Source: Paenibacillus pasadenensis DSM 19293 (GTDB lineage Bacteria; Bacillota; Bacilli; Paenibacillales; Paenibacillaceae). From it: a DNA stretch of 64,000 nucleotides. Positions within the stretch are counted from its first letter, which is position 1; each line of letters starts with the position of its first letter. Below are positions 9,156 to 20,136 of the stretch, in pieces. The notes beneath the pieces are model-generated. The model did not search any database, had not been told where the DNA came from, and saw only the letters and a list, made by a program, of their open reading frames with translations. The DNA lies in NCBI RefSeq assembly GCF_000422485.1, contig NZ_KE383848.1, positions 96,118-160,117 of the forward strand. Reading direction: 5' to 3'. Made by a program: the position numbers and the translations under genes.

Positions 9156-9170
9156 GAGCCTCTTCGCCAA

Positions 9171-9210
9171 AGCAGCCCCCGGCCCGAATGCGGGCGGGGG
9201 GCTGCTTTTT
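9171..9210 (+). terminator. Rho-independent terminator of the fucosidase operon
   Basis: AGCAGCCCCC pairs with GGGGGCTGCT around a GC-rich loop and is followed by five T, 15 nt after the transglutaminase stop. The reverse strand has a weaker T run and could also stop the facing hydrolase gene. Confidence 0.88.
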
Positions 9211-9213
9211 GTG

Positions 9214-9930
9214 CTAGGCCGAGCGGCAAGCGCCGACGAAGGCGGCGAACAGCGCGCGGCTCGACGGCTCGCTCTCGTAGCTGAATTCGGGATGCCACTG
9301 CACGGCGGCGACAAAGGCTTTGCCGGGCAGCTCGACCGCCTCGATCAGGCCGTCGTCCGCCTTGGCCGCCGCGGCGAGGGACGGAGCGAGCGCTTTGATC
9401 CCTTGATGATGATAGCTGTTGACATGCAGGCGGTCGGACCCGACCAGGAGGCGCAGCTGCGAGCCGGGCTCGACCTGCACCGGATGGGCCGGGTTGTCGT
9501 AAGGGGGGCGCTGCTTGTGGCCGATCGCCGAGTCGAAGCCGGCCGCGCTTGGAAGATCCTGATGCAGCGTGCCGCCCAGCAGGACGTTGAACAGCTGCAG
9601 GCCGCGGCAAATGCCGAAGGCGGGCTTGTCCAGCTCCAGCGCCAGCCGGAACAGCTGCGCTTCCATGCGGTCGCGTTCTCGGCACAGCTCGCCGCAGGCT
9701 TCCGCGATCTCCTCGCCGTAGAGCGCCGGATCGACGTCATGGCCGCCGGTGAACAGGAATCCGTCCAGGCTGCGGGCCAGCGCGGCCAGCGCCTGCTCCT
9801 CGCCCGTCAGAGGCAGCATGACGGGGATGCCTCCCGCCTGCTCCACGGCTTTCATATAGCCCGGCAGCATCCAATAGCTTTCTTTCTCCGAATCGTACAG
9901 CGGCAAGATGCCGATCAGCGGCATGCTCAT
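9214..9930 (-). CDS. Gamma-glutamyl-gamma-aminobutyrate hydrolase family protein (class I glutamine amidotransferase-like, peptidase C26)
   Basis: 238 residues covering a complete C26 domain. The nucleophile elbow is FGICRGLQLFNVLLGG, the catalytic His is in VQWHPEFS, and DGFLFTGGHDVDPALYGEE forms the oxyanion/substrate segment. The family cleaves gamma-glutamyl amides such as gamma-glutamyl-GABA in polyamine breakdown (PuuD). No other putrescine-degradation gene is next to it, so the true substrate is open. The start at 9930 follows GGAGGGG; a longer reading to 10023 has no site. It is downstream of and co-oriented with an Lrp-type regulator, separated by a hairpin. Confidence 0.87.
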   Translation of the reverse strand: MSMPLIGILPLYDSEKESYWMLPGYMKAVEQAGGIPVMLPLTGEEQALAALARSLDGFLFTGGHDVDPALYGEEIAEACGELCRERDRMEAQLFRLALELDKPAFGICRGLQLFNVLLGGTLHQDLPSAAGFDSAIGHKQRPPYDNPAHPVQVEPGSQLRLLVGSDRLHVNSYHHQGIKALAPSLAAAAKADDGLIEAVELPGKAFVAAVQWHPEFSYESEPSSRALFAAFVGACRSA

Positions 9931-10010
9931 GATGACCCCTCCATTCGGGCGGATGGCTTTCCGGCCCTCGTTGTTCCTCCATTGTATCCGATCGCCGCAG
10001 CAGGATGGAA

Positions 10011-10053
10011 GAAGCCCCGACATCCGGCTGTGCCGGAGTTCGGGGCTTCTTTC
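10011..10053 (-). terminator. Hairpin terminator after the Lrp-family gene
   Basis: GAAGCCCCGA pairs with TTCGGGGCTTC directly downstream of the regulator stop. The T tract is short and interrupted on both strands, so termination may be partial and allow some read-through into the hydrolase gene. Confidence 0.6.
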
Positions 10054-10056
10054 GGT

Positions 10057-10530
10057 TCAATATTTGTACCGCTTGGAGAGCAGCTGGCTGTCGACGCGGA
10101 CGACGCCCGCGATCGGGTACAGCCTGTCCTGCAGGAAGACGTCCATTTCGTCCAGGTCGGCGAACAGCGCCCGCACATGCAGGGCGCTCGGTCCGGTCAG
10201 CCGGCACACCTCCGTCACCTGCGGCTCGGCGGCCAGCCGCTCCGCCGCTTCATGCAGTCGGGGCGGCTCCACCTCGACGAGGAAAAACGCGCTCGCGCCG
10301 AGGCCGATCTTGTCCGGGCGCAGCGTGAGCGTAAAGCGCTCGATGACGCCGGACTCGGACAGCGCGTTCACGCGGGCCTGGACGCCGACGCGCGAGATGC
10401 CGACTTCCTTGCTGATATCGGTATAGGACATGCGCGAGTTGGCGCGCAGCAGCTCCAAGATGCGGCGGTCGATCTCGTCGAGCCGCGTCGCCGGGATCGG
10501 GTAGCGAGGCCGCTCGGGCGGGGATGACAT
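10057..10530 (-). CDS. Lrp/AsnC-family transcriptional regulator
   Basis: 157 residues. The N-terminal winged helix is visible as LDEIDRRILELLRANSRMSYTDISKEVGISRVGVQARVNALSESGVI, followed by a RAM ligand-binding/oligomerisation domain with the VTEVCRLTGPSALHVRALFADLDEMDVFL pattern. Start ATG 10530 lies nine bases after AAAGGAG; the longer form from 10569 has no site. Lrp-type proteins bind amino acids as octamers. Lying just upstream of the C26 hydrolase on the same strand, it may control that gene in response to an amino acid (inference). Confidence 0.92.
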   Translation of the reverse strand: MSSPPERPRYPIPATRLDEIDRRILELLRANSRMSYTDISKEVGISRVGVQARVNALSESGVIERFTLTLRPDKIGLGASAFFLVEVEPPRLHEAAERLAAEPQVTEVCRLTGPSALHVRALFADLDEMDVFLQDRLYPIAGVVRVDSQLLSKRYKY

Positions 10531-10638
10531 GGCGATCGTCTCCTTTGGGCAGGCGGTCATCATCGGCATGGAAGAGCCTGGCAGTATCCCCTAAATGATA
10601 GCTTGAATCCGGCATCGTTGCAATGCCCGATGCAGGCG

Positions 10639-11838
10639 CTACAGCGACGTCAGCCGGGCGAGCGCCTCGACGAGCGTCGGCCAGCGGCCGGAGGCGGCGA
10701 TGGCGGCGCGCTGCGCCTCGAAATGCGCCCGCTCCGCGCTGCCGGGCGGGCAGCCCGCATGGGCAGCCAGATGGGCCGGCTGCTGGCCGTGGCGCAGCAG
10801 GTAGCCGGCCGCCTCCAGCATGGAGCGCATCGTGCCGAGCAGCGGCAGGTAGATGCCGGCGCTTTCGGCGTCGAGCCGGTAGACCTCGTCGAGCACGAGA
10901 TGCGCCTGGTAGAAGCTCATCGGCGCCGGAAGATACAGGAGCAGCAGGACGAGCAGGCTGATGTCCCGGTATTTCTGCTGGAAGCGGAAGAAGTTCTCCT
11001 GCGCCTCCCGGCCGACGGAGGGCGCTACGGGATGCTCCTGGTGGTAGACGGCGGGCTCGCGGATATGCGCGAAGCGGTAGCCTTGGCGGAACAGACGGTA
11101 GCCCAGCTCCAGATCGTCCCAGCCGTAGCCCTCGTACTCCTCGAACAGCCCGCAGCGCTCGAACGCCGCTCGCCGCACGGACAGATTGCCGGTATGGCTG
11201 ATCAGCCAGGGCAGATGGAAGCCCGTCAGACGGTCGCCGAAGCGCTGCAGGATCTCGGCCTCGAACACGGCCTCCATCGGCTTGGCGAACGACAGCTCCA
11301 CGTACGCCTCGGCGTGGATGTCCTCCCGCCCGAGCAGCAGCTGCGGTCCGCCGCCGCCCATGAACGCCTCCCAGGCGGCATGATGGCGGGGGCGGGGAAA
11401 AATCAGGCTATACGCCTGCTGCACCTGCTCGGCCGAGAATCCGGGATGCAGATGCGTATAGGCGCCTTTCATTGTCAGCACGCCGGAGGCGAGCAGCTGT
11501 CCGTCCTGCTCGTGCAGGCGCAGATGGGACTCGACGAAGCCTGGTCCGACGAGCACCTCGGCGTCGAGAAAGATCAGCACCTCCCCCTCGGCGATGCGGA
11601 TGCCCGCGTTGCGCGCGGCGGGCCGGCCGAGGCCGGCTTCCGAGCGGAGCAGGCGCAGCCGGTAAGGAAAGCTCCATGCGGCGGGGATGCCCGGCGTCGC
11701 ATCCGACGAGGCGTCGTCCACGAGAATGACCTCGTAGCAGTCTGGCGGCACGGTCTGGCGCTCCAGCGCGAACAGCGTCAGCAGCACGAGCGGATGCTTG
11801 TCGCGGCAGGGCAGGATGATGCTCGCCCGCATGCCCAT
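10639..11838 (-). CDS. Family 2 glycosyltransferase with galactosyltransferase-like C-terminal part
   Basis: 399 residues, cytoplasmic. The GT-A core starts at MGMRASIILPCRDKHPL, with ILVDDASSDATP for nucleotide binding, FLDAEV as the metal-binding DxD equivalent, and NLSVRRAAFERCGLFEEYEGYGWDDLELGYRL, the Glyco_transf_7C-type acceptor and ED motif. The C-terminal 100 residues are helical and Ala/Leu rich. ATG 11838 follows AAAGGAGG; longer upstream readings run into the methyltransferase on the other strand. The sugar donor and acceptor cannot be read. The divergent methyltransferase suggests a joint role in modifying a surface polymer, though the link is weak. Confidence 0.85.
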   Translation of the reverse strand: MGMRASIILPCRDKHPLVLLTLFALERQTVPPDCYEVILVDDASSDATPGIPAAWSFPYRLRLLRSEAGLGRPAARNAGIRIAEGEVLIFLDAEVLVGPGFVESHLRLHEQDGQLLASGVLTMKGAYTHLHPGFSAEQVQQAYSLIFPRPRHHAAWEAFMGGGGPQLLLGREDIHAEAYVELSFAKPMEAVFEAEILQRFGDRLTGFHLPWLISHTGNLSVRRAAFERCGLFEEYEGYGWDDLELGYRLFRQGYRFAHIREPAVYHQEHPVAPSVGREAQENFFRFQQKYRDISLLVLLLLYLPAPMSFYQAHLVLDEVYRLDAESAGIYLPLLGTMRSMLEAAGYLLRHGQQPAHLAAHAGCPPGSAERAHFEAQRAAIAASGRWPTLVEALARLTSL

Positions 11839-12021
11839 CGGCTCCGCCTCCTTTCCTGCTTCTAGTCCTACCAGTCTATGGGGCCGGCCGGGGACGGGGC
11901 TGGCCGCCTGCCCGGCGGCATGCGCCTGATTTGCCGCGAGCGGAGGCGTTTGCCGCATCGGGAGACTTTGCCCGGCATAGGATGGACTAGACGAGCCGGA
12001 CCGGCCGAAGGAGGAGCCAAC

Positions 12022-14496
<2,475 letters not shown>

Positions 14497-14516
14497 AGCG
14501 CGGTCGGAATGCAAAG

Positions 14517-14549
14517 AGAGAGGGAGGCAATTTCAGCCTCCCTCTTTTT
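14517..14549 (+). terminator. Terminator of the collagen-like gene
   Basis: AGAGGGAGGC, loop AATTTCA, GCCTCCCTCT, then a T run, 20 nt after the BclB-domain stop. Its presence shows that the downstream frame is the true gene end. Confidence 0.9.
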
Positions 14550-14648
14550 GACGCGCTCCGGCTGTGCTATGATAGACCAGGTTTTTTCGGCAGGCGCAAG
14601 GCGAATCGCGGCATGGAAACAGCCGCCGCCCGCGACTACAGCTGCCGG

Positions 14649-14689
14649 ACGCGGTTCGAGACCATCCCGCGTAACCAAAACTAGGGAGG
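14649..14689 (+). ncRNA. preQ1-I riboswitch (translational) of the queuosine-precursor transporter
   Basis: P1 stem ACGCGG (14649-14654) pairs with CCGCGT (14667-14672) around the loop TTCGAGACCATC. It is followed by the A-rich tail AACCAAAACTAGGGAGG, whose end is the ribosome binding site of the next gene. This is the layout of class I preQ1 aptamers (stem, A-rich H-type pseudoknot tail, sequestered Shine-Dalgarno), closest to the short Thermoanaerobacter type. Ligand binding would hide GGGAGG and lower translation. The downstream transporter family fits independently. Confidence 0.87.
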
Positions 14690-14693
14690 AATC

Positions 14694-15380
14694 ATGTTCA
14701 ACTTCTATTGGGGCGTCTTTTTCGTCCTGGTCAACTTCGTGCTGTTCCTGGCCTGCTTCCGGCTGTTCGGCAAAATGGGCCTGTACGCCTGGATCGGCTT
14801 CGCGACCGTGATCGCCAACATCCAGGTGACCGAGACGATCCAGATGTTCGGCATCGTCATGACGCTCGGCAACACGATCTACGCCTCGCTCTACATGACG
14901 ACGGACCTCATCAACGAGCGCTACGGCGGCGCGGAGGCGCGCAAGGCGGTCTGGTTCGGCTTCTTCACGCTGCTCGCCACGACCGTGCTCATGCAGATGG
15001 TGCTGGCGTTCGATCCGGCCGAGGGCGACTTTGCCCACGAGCCGCTGAGCATCATCTTCGGCCTGATGCCTCGGCTGGCGCTCGCTTCGCTCAGCGCGTA
15101 TCTGATCAGCCAGTTCCTGGACGTACGGGTGTTCTCGGCGCTGAAGCGCCGCTTCGGCGGCCGCAGCCAGTTCTGGATCCGCATCAACGGCAGCACGATC
15201 CTGAGCCAGTTCGTCGACTCGCTCGTGTTCTGCACGATCGCATTCGCCTTTCATCCGGAATATCCGTGGGACATCTGGATCCAGATCTTCTTGACCACCT
15301 ACGTGCTCAAGTTTGTCATCTCCATCGCCTCCACGCCGGTGCTGTACATCGCCCGCTCGTTCCGCTTCAAGGACGAATGA
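14694..15380 (+). CDS. Queuosine precursor transporter (YhhQ/VUT family)
   Basis: 228 residues with about six hydrophobic helices. Family marks include TVIANIQVTETIQMFGI, YASLYMTTDLINERYGG (the conserved D-I-NE-YG block), and the C-terminal RINGSTILSQFVDSLVF. The family imports preQ0/preQ1 or related bases for queuosine tRNA modification. The ATG lies five bases after GGGAGGA, which belongs to the riboswitch tail, so translation is expected to fall when preQ1 is plentiful. No queuosine synthesis genes are nearby, consistent with salvage. Confidence 0.92.
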   Translation: MFNFYWGVFFVLVNFVLFLACFRLFGKMGLYAWIGFATVIANIQVTETIQMFGIVMTLGNTIYASLYMTTDLINERYGGAEARKAVWFGFFTLLATTVLMQMVLAFDPAEGDFAHEPLSIIFGLMPRLALASLSAYLISQFLDVRVFSALKRRFGGRSQFWIRINGSTILSQFVDSLVFCTIAFAFHPEYPWDIWIQIFLTTYVLKFVISIASTPVLYIARSFRFKDE

Positions 15381-15465
15381 GCGCCTAGCGCCATGCGGGC
15401 GGCAGGAGTTCTTGAGCCGTCCGGCGAAAGGAAAGGGAACTTTCTTTTCGAAGGGCGGTTTTTTC

Positions 15466-15984
15466 ATGGACAAAAGACCCGATCCGGCCGTCGTGCCGGC
15501 TCATGAAGTTCCCTATCTCTCCCGCGTGCCGGAAGGCGACCTGATCGCGATCCTGGCCGAGCAGAAGGAACGCGCGCTGGAGCGGCTCGGCGCGCTCAGC
15601 GAGGAGCAGGCGAGCCATCGCTACGCCCCCGAGAAATGGAGCGTGCGCCAGGTGATCGGCCATCTGGCCGATACCGAGCGCATCTTGAGCTACCGGCTGC
15701 TGGCGATCGCCCGCGGCGACCGGACGCCGCTGCCGGGCTTTGCCGAGGATGAATACGTCGCGGCGGCTCCATTCGAATCATGGACCGCCAAGGAGGCGCT
15801 CGCCGACTATGCGGCCGTGCGCGAGGCGACGCTGTCGCTGCTGCGCGGGCTGGCTCCGGGCGACTGGGAGCGCTCCGGCACGGCCAACGGGCTGCCGCAC
15901 AGCGCGCTGCTGCTCGCCTGCGTCATCGCCGGGCATGAGCGGCATCATCTCCATATTCTGACGGAGCGCTACGGCATCGCCTAG
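15466..15984 (+). CDS. DinB-fold metal-dependent protein (DinB/YfiT-like)
   Basis: 172 residues, a four-helix DinB-type bundle. The metal triad is visible: His66 in VIGHLADTER, and His157 and His161 in AGHERHHLHIL. Neighbouring blocks YAPEKWSVRQV and ESWTAKEALADYAAVR are standard for the family. Relatives include bacillithiol S-transferases and uncharacterised stress proteins. The start is chosen at ATG 15466 behind AAGGGCGG; an upstream reading from 15313 lies in the transporter gene. Specific thiol or substrate unknown. Confidence 0.87.
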   Translation: MDKRPDPAVVPAHEVPYLSRVPEGDLIAILAEQKERALERLGALSEEQASHRYAPEKWSVRQVIGHLADTERILSYRLLAIARGDRTPLPGFAEDEYVAAAPFESWTAKEALADYAAVREATLSLLRGLAPGDWERSGTANGLPHSALLLACVIAGHERHHLHILTERYGIA

Positions 15985-16016
15985 CTCACGCGCCCTAGGG
16001 ACGCCCAGCATGAAAT

Positions 16017-16055
16017 AAAGGACGAAAGCGGCATCGACGCCGCTTCCGTCCTTTT
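16017..16055. terminator. Bidirectional terminator between DinB and DUF817 genes
   Basis: AAAGGACG-AA-AGCGGC pairs with GCCGCTT-CC-GTCCTTTTT. Both strands end in a T-rich run, which suits the two converging genes. Confidence 0.87.
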
Positions 16056-16087
16056 TGTTCTGGAGGAGACCCTCTTCGAGCGCGCCG

Positions 16088-16909
16088 TCACTTCGGCTCC
16101 GGCCGGCTCGGCGCAGCGGGAGGGAAGCGCCGCTTCAGCGCGTACACCAGCAGCAGGCTGAGGATGACGAGCAGGAACCAGCTGCTCAGCTTGCCCCAGT
16201 GGACGAGGCTCCAGCCGAGCCGCTGATCGGGATACGCCCATGCGCCGAGGAACGTCGAGACGTTTTCGGCGAGCCAGATGAACAAGGCGATGAGGGCGAA
16301 GCTGGCCAGCACCGGCATCTTCAGCCTTTGCCCGCCGGCCGTGTAGGATACGCTCGCGCGCCAGAACGCCGCGAAGATCGCTGCCGTCAGCCACCACCGC
16401 AGATCCGGCAGCCAGTGATGCGTGAAGAAGTTCGCATAGGCGAGCAGCGCCAGCCCCGTCGACAGCCGCAGGTCGGGCCAGCCGCGGAAGCTCAGCTCCA
16501 GCCTGCGCCACGCCTGACACATGTAGCTGGCGACGCTGGCATACATGAAGCCGCTGTACAGCGGCACGCCGCCGATCTTGCTCCACCCCTCGCCGGGGTA
16601 GCTCCAGGAGCCCATCCGCACCTTGAACAGCTCCAGCATCAGGCCGATGAGATGGAACAGCAGCACGACCTGCAGCTCGCGCGCCGTCTCCAGCCGCAGC
16701 AGCAGCATGGCCGCCTGGATCGCCAGGCAGAGCAGGAGCAGCAGGTCGTAGCGGGCGATGCCCGGCACGTCGACGAGCTTCGTGAAGCCGAGCGAGGCGA
16801 AGATGAGCACGGGAAACGCGCAGCTGAGCGCTTGCTTCCGCCCGAAATCGAGCAGCATCGCCGCCTTCAGCCGCAGCGGCCGCCTCGGGCCGGACAGCGT
16901 TTCTTCCAT
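16088..16909 (-). CDS. DUF817 integral membrane protein (YoaT-like)
   Basis: 273 residues with about eight hydrophobic segments. DUF817 signatures seen include LFHLIGLMLELFKVRMGSWSYP, GGVPLYSGFMYASVASYMCQAW and FWLAENVSTFLGAWAYP-like sequence. Start 16909 follows AAGGAG with a nine-base gap; an earlier in-frame ATG at 16927 has no site. Function unknown in the family. Its gene faces DinB and follows, on its strand, the methionine-sulfoxide reductase gene. Confidence 0.87.
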   Translation of the reverse strand: MEETLSGPRRPLRLKAAMLLDFGRKQALSCAFPVLIFASLGFTKLVDVPGIARYDLLLLLCLAIQAAMLLLRLETARELQVVLLFHLIGLMLELFKVRMGSWSYPGEGWSKIGGVPLYSGFMYASVASYMCQAWRRLELSFRGWPDLRLSTGLALLAYANFFTHHWLPDLRWWLTAAIFAAFWRASVSYTAGGQRLKMPVLASFALIALFIWLAENVSTFLGAWAYPDQRLGWSLVHWGKLSSWFLLVILSLLLVYALKRRFPPAAPSRPEPK

Positions 16910-16985
16910 TGTCGCACGCTCCTTCATGGATATCCGATATCCAAGTGAACGAGCGAGCGCGAAGAAAAGCTGAGGACAGGGCCGA

Positions 16986-17468
16986 TCAGCGCCCGGCCGT
17001 CAGCAGGGCGGCGAAGCGCTCCAGCTGGACGCGGTCGGTCTCGTCGAAGCGGTCCGTGACCGGGCTGTCGATGTCGAGCACGCCGAGCAGCCGGCCGTCC
17101 TGCGCCAGCAGCGGCACGACGATTTCCGAGCGTGAGGCGGCGTCGCAGGCGATATGGCCGGGGAACGCGTGCACGTCCGGCACGACGACTGTCTCCTTGC
17201 GCTCGGCGGCCGTCCCGCAGACGCCGCGGCCGACGGGGATGCGGACGCAGGCCGGCAGCCCCTGGAACGGACCGAGCACCAGGCCCTGCTCGTCGAGCAG
17301 GTAGAAGCCGACCCAGTTGATCTCGGTCAGGAACTGGCCGAGCAGCGCGGAGGCGTTGGCCAGATTGGCGATGAGGCTCGGCTCGTCTTCGATGAGCGCC
17401 TGCAGCTGGCGGAGGACTGTCTCGTACTGCTGCTCGCGCGTGCCTTCGTAGGCCGTCGTATGGAACAT
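16986..17468 (-). CDS. msrC: Free-methionine-(R)-sulfoxide reductase, GAF domain
   Basis: 160 residues, a single GAF domain. The three family cysteines are at 74 (LPACVRI), 84 (GRGVCGTAA) and 108 (GHIACDAAS). Their spacing of 10 and 24 equals that of the E. coli enzyme (Cys84, 94, 118). It reduces free L-methionine-(R)-sulfoxide via thioredoxin in the cytoplasm. ATG 17468 follows AAGGAAGGG. The 77-nt gap to DUF817 allows co-transcription, with no evident functional link. Confidence 0.92.
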   Translation of the reverse strand: MFHTTAYEGTREQQYETVLRQLQALIEDEPSLIANLANASALLGQFLTEINWVGFYLLDEQGLVLGPFQGLPACVRIPVGRGVCGTAAERKETVVVPDVHAFPGHIACDAASRSEIVVPLLAQDGRLLGVLDIDSPVTDRFDETDRVQLERFAALLTAGR

Positions 17469-17655
17469 GGGGGAATCCCTTCCTTTTCGCATCAAATGGA
17501 TGGCCCGATCGGCTCGGCCGCGAAACAGGCGCGGCAGCCGGATCGAGCCCGGCTGCCGCGTGCAGGAGCGGGCCGTTCGTCCCTCCACGATACCATATCC
17601 GCTCCGCTCGGGCGAATAGAGCCGGCCGGAGGCTGCGGGCGTGGCGGCGCGCCGC

Positions 17656-18153
17656 TCAGGCTCCCTGCACGCTGCGGACGGAGCGGTACTTGATGAAGCT
17701 GCCGATCCGCCATACCGCGATGTAGCAGAACGCCAGCGTCATCGTCAGCAGGAGGAAGCGGTCCGGCTCGATTCCCTGGAGGAACGAGGAGAGGGCGATC
17801 CTCAGGACGATGACGGCGAGAATGACATACTTGAAGTTCGGGTTGGGCTTGGAGTAGATTTCCCCGTCCGCTCCTCGCTCATAGGCGGTGTGCGCGAGCA
17901 TGATCCAGCCGATCGCGACGCCGATCGCCGCGGCGCAGAGCTCCTCCCACAGGGGAGGAAACGGCGGGTTTCCGCCGCCGGCGGACAGGGAGCCGAGGCT
18001 GGCGGCGAAGCCGAGCGCGAGGAAGGCGAGCGGCAGGAACATCAGCCAGCCGCCGGCCCGGATGCGGCGCGGTCTCGAGCCGGAGCGGGCTCGGCGCCAG
18101 TAGACGAAGAGCAGGATAAGAGCGATGAAGCCGTACGTGCCGAGAGCTTGCAT
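17656..18153 (-). CDS. CcdC-family membrane protein (DUF1453)
   Basis: 165 residues with four hydrophobic helices. An Arg-rich first cytoplasmic loop (WRRARSGSRPRRIRAGG) and the block GEIYSKPNPNFKYVILAVIVLRIALSSFLQ match CcdC proteins, named from the Bacillus cytochrome c biogenesis locus though not essential for it. ATG 18153 follows AAAGGATG. No other cytochrome gene is adjacent, so the role is open. Confidence 0.75.
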   Translation of the reverse strand: MQALGTYGFIALILLFVYWRRARSGSRPRRIRAGGWLMFLPLAFLALGFAASLGSLSAGGGNPPFPPLWEELCAAAIGVAIGWIMLAHTAYERGADGEIYSKPNPNFKYVILAVIVLRIALSSFLQGIEPDRFLLLTMTLAFCYIAVWRIGSFIKYRSVRSVQGA

Positions 18154-18300
18154 GGATGCAGCATCCTTTCGGGATGAGAATGGCCGTGCTGCCCTTAAGT
18201 GTACGGGGCGGACCATTTATTTACAACGAAACGATGCGCCTTGCGATCGAGGTCCCGAAGCCCCCCGTCCCCGCCAGTTTCGTTTAGGCCAATTTAGGCA

Positions 18301-18330
18301 TTGACGGCCCCTGAGCGGCTGCAGTAGAGT
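18301..18330 (+). promoter_or_regulatory. Sigma-A promoter of the heterodimeric ABC exporter
   Basis: TTGACG, 18-nt spacer, TAGAGT. It lies 25 nt before the GTG start of the first exporter gene. Only one promoter is seen for the pair. Confidence 0.5.
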
Positions 18331-18354
18331 TACGGAATGGAAGGAAGTGTTCGT

Positions 18355-20136
18355 GTGAAAGGGGAACAGAAAGAGGACCGGAAAATCGGCGGCTGGAGCG
18401 TCTACCGCGAGATGCTGGGCCGCTACGTGCTGCCGCAGAAGCGGCTGCTCGGCTGGCTGGCCGCGCTGCTGCTGCTGTCGATCGGACTGCAGCTGGTCAA
18501 TCCGCAGATCATCCGCTATTTCATCGACACCGCTCAGGGAGACGGAGAACTGACGGCGCTTTATTGGGCCGCCGGCTTTTTCATCCTGTTCTCCCTCGTG
18601 CAGCAGGGCGTGTCGGTGGCCGCGGCCTACTTCAGCGAGAATCTCGGCTGGTCGACGACGAACCGGCTGCGCGCGGAGCTTGCCGAGCATTGCCTGGCGC
18701 TCGACATGGGCTTCCACAAGACGCAGACGTCGGGCTCGCTGATCGAGCGGGTGGACGGCGACGTGAACGCGCTGGCGAACTTCTTCTCGAGCTTCATCAT
18801 CCACCTCGCCGGCAATCTCGTGCTGATGGTCGGCATCCTGGCGCTGCTGTTCCGCGAGAACGTCTGGATCGGGCTCGTCATGACCGCCTTCGTCATCGGC
18901 GCGGTGTACGTCATCCAGTGGATCCGCCGCTTCGCCGTGCCGGTCTGGAAGCGCTGGCGCGAGATGAACGCGGAGTTCTACGGCTTCATCGGCGAGCATC
19001 TGGAAGGCACCGAGGACACGCGCGCCAACGGCGCGGCCGGCTACGTCATGAACCGCTTCTACGAGCTGACGCGCCGCATGCTGCCCGTGCGGGTGCGGGC
19101 GTTCTTCGGCTTCTGCATGATGTGGAGCACGACGATCCTCGTCTTCGCGCTCGGCAACGCCGCCGCGTTCCTCGTCTGCGCCTGGCTGTGGGAGGGCGGG
19201 CAGGGAGCGCTCACGATCGGCTCCATCTACCTCGTCTTCTACTATACCGAGCAGCTCGCCAAGCCGATCGAGAAGATCCGCACCCAGCTGGAGGATCTGC
19301 AAAAGGCCGACGCCAGCCTGCTGCGCGTGCGCGAGCTGCTGGCGACGCAGCCCAAGATCCAGGACGGTCCTGGCGCGGAGCTGCCTGCCGGACCGCTGTC
19401 CGTCGAATTCCACGACATGGAATTCGCCTATGAGGAGGGCGGACGCAATACGCTGCACCGCCTGCAGCTGAAGCTCGAACCCGGCCAGACGCTCGGCCTG
19501 CTCGGCCGCACCGGCAGCGGCAAGACGACGCTCGCGCGGCTGCTGCTGCGCTTCTATGATCCGCAGGCCGGCGGCATCCGGCTCGGCGGCGTCGACCTGC
19601 GCGAGCTCAAGCTGCACGAGCTGCGGCGCAAGGTCGCGCTCGTCACGCAGAACATCGAGATCCTCGAGGGCAGCGTGCGCGACAACCTGACGCTATTCGA
19701 CGACTCGATCCCCGACGCCCGCATTGCCGAGGTGCTGCGCGAGCTCGGGCTCGGCGCCTGGCACGACTCGCTGCCGGACGGCCTCGACACCGTGCTCGCC
19801 TCCGGCGGCGGCAGCCTGTCGGCCGGCGAGGCGCAGCTGCTCGCGTTCGCCCGCGTGTTCCTGACCGATCCGGGGCTCGTCATCCTCGACGAGGCGAGCT
19901 CGCGGCTCGACCCGCTGACCGAGACGCGCATCGAGCAGGCGATCACGCGCCTGCTGCAGGAGAAGACCTGCATCATCATCGCGCACCGGCTCGCGACCGT
20001 GCAGCGCGCCGACCACATCCTCATCCTGGAGCACGGGCGGGTGCTGGAGAGCGGCGGCCGCGAGCAGCTGGCATCCGACCCCGACTCGCGGTTCAGCCGG
20101 ATGCTCGCGGTCGGCATGGAGGAGGTGCTCGCATGA
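18355..20136 (+). CDS. Heterodimeric ABC exporter, subunit 1 (permease-ATPase fusion)
   Basis: 593 residues: six transmembrane helices, then an ATPase domain. Walker A is LGRTGSGKTTLA and Walker B LVILDEASSRLD with the catalytic Glu. The H-loop is IIAHRLATV. The signature is LSAGEAQLL rather than LSGGQ. The start is GTG 18355, seven bases after AAGGAAG; an in-frame ATG at 18337 overlaps that site and is unlikely. The stop overlaps the next gene by ATGA, typical of obligate pairs (BmrC/BmrD, YheI/YheH-like). The substrate, drug or peptide, is not readable. Confidence 0.92.
   Translation: MKGEQKEDRKIGGWSVYREMLGRYVLPQKRLLGWLAALLLLSIGLQLVNPQIIRYFIDTAQGDGELTALYWAAGFFILFSLVQQGVSVAAAYFSENLGWSTTNRLRAELAEHCLALDMGFHKTQTSGSLIERVDGDVNALANFFSSFIIHLAGNLVLMVGILALLFRENVWIGLVMTAFVIGAVYVIQWIRRFAVPVWKRWREMNAEFYGFIGEHLEGTEDTRANGAAGYVMNRFYELTRRMLPVRVRAFFGFCMMWSTTILVFALGNAAAFLVCAWLWEGGQGALTIGSIYLVFYYTEQLAKPIEKIRTQLEDLQKADASLLRVRELLATQPKIQDGPGAELPAGPLSVEFHDMEFAYEEGGRNTLHRLQLKLEPGQTLGLLGRTGSGKTTLARLLLRFYDPQAGGIRLGGVDLRELKLHELRRKVALVTQNIEILEGSVRDNLTLFDDSIPDARIAEVLRELGLGAWHDSLPDGLDTVLASGGGSLSAGEAQLLAFARVFLTDPGLVILDEASSRLDPLTETRIEQAITRLLQEKTCIIIAHRLATVQRADHILILEHGRVLESGGREQLASDPDSRFSRMLAVGMEEVLA

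Noticed and set aside
18337-18354. ATG start for ABC exporter subunit 1
   Set aside because: It overlaps the AAGGAAG site that correctly serves GTG 18355.
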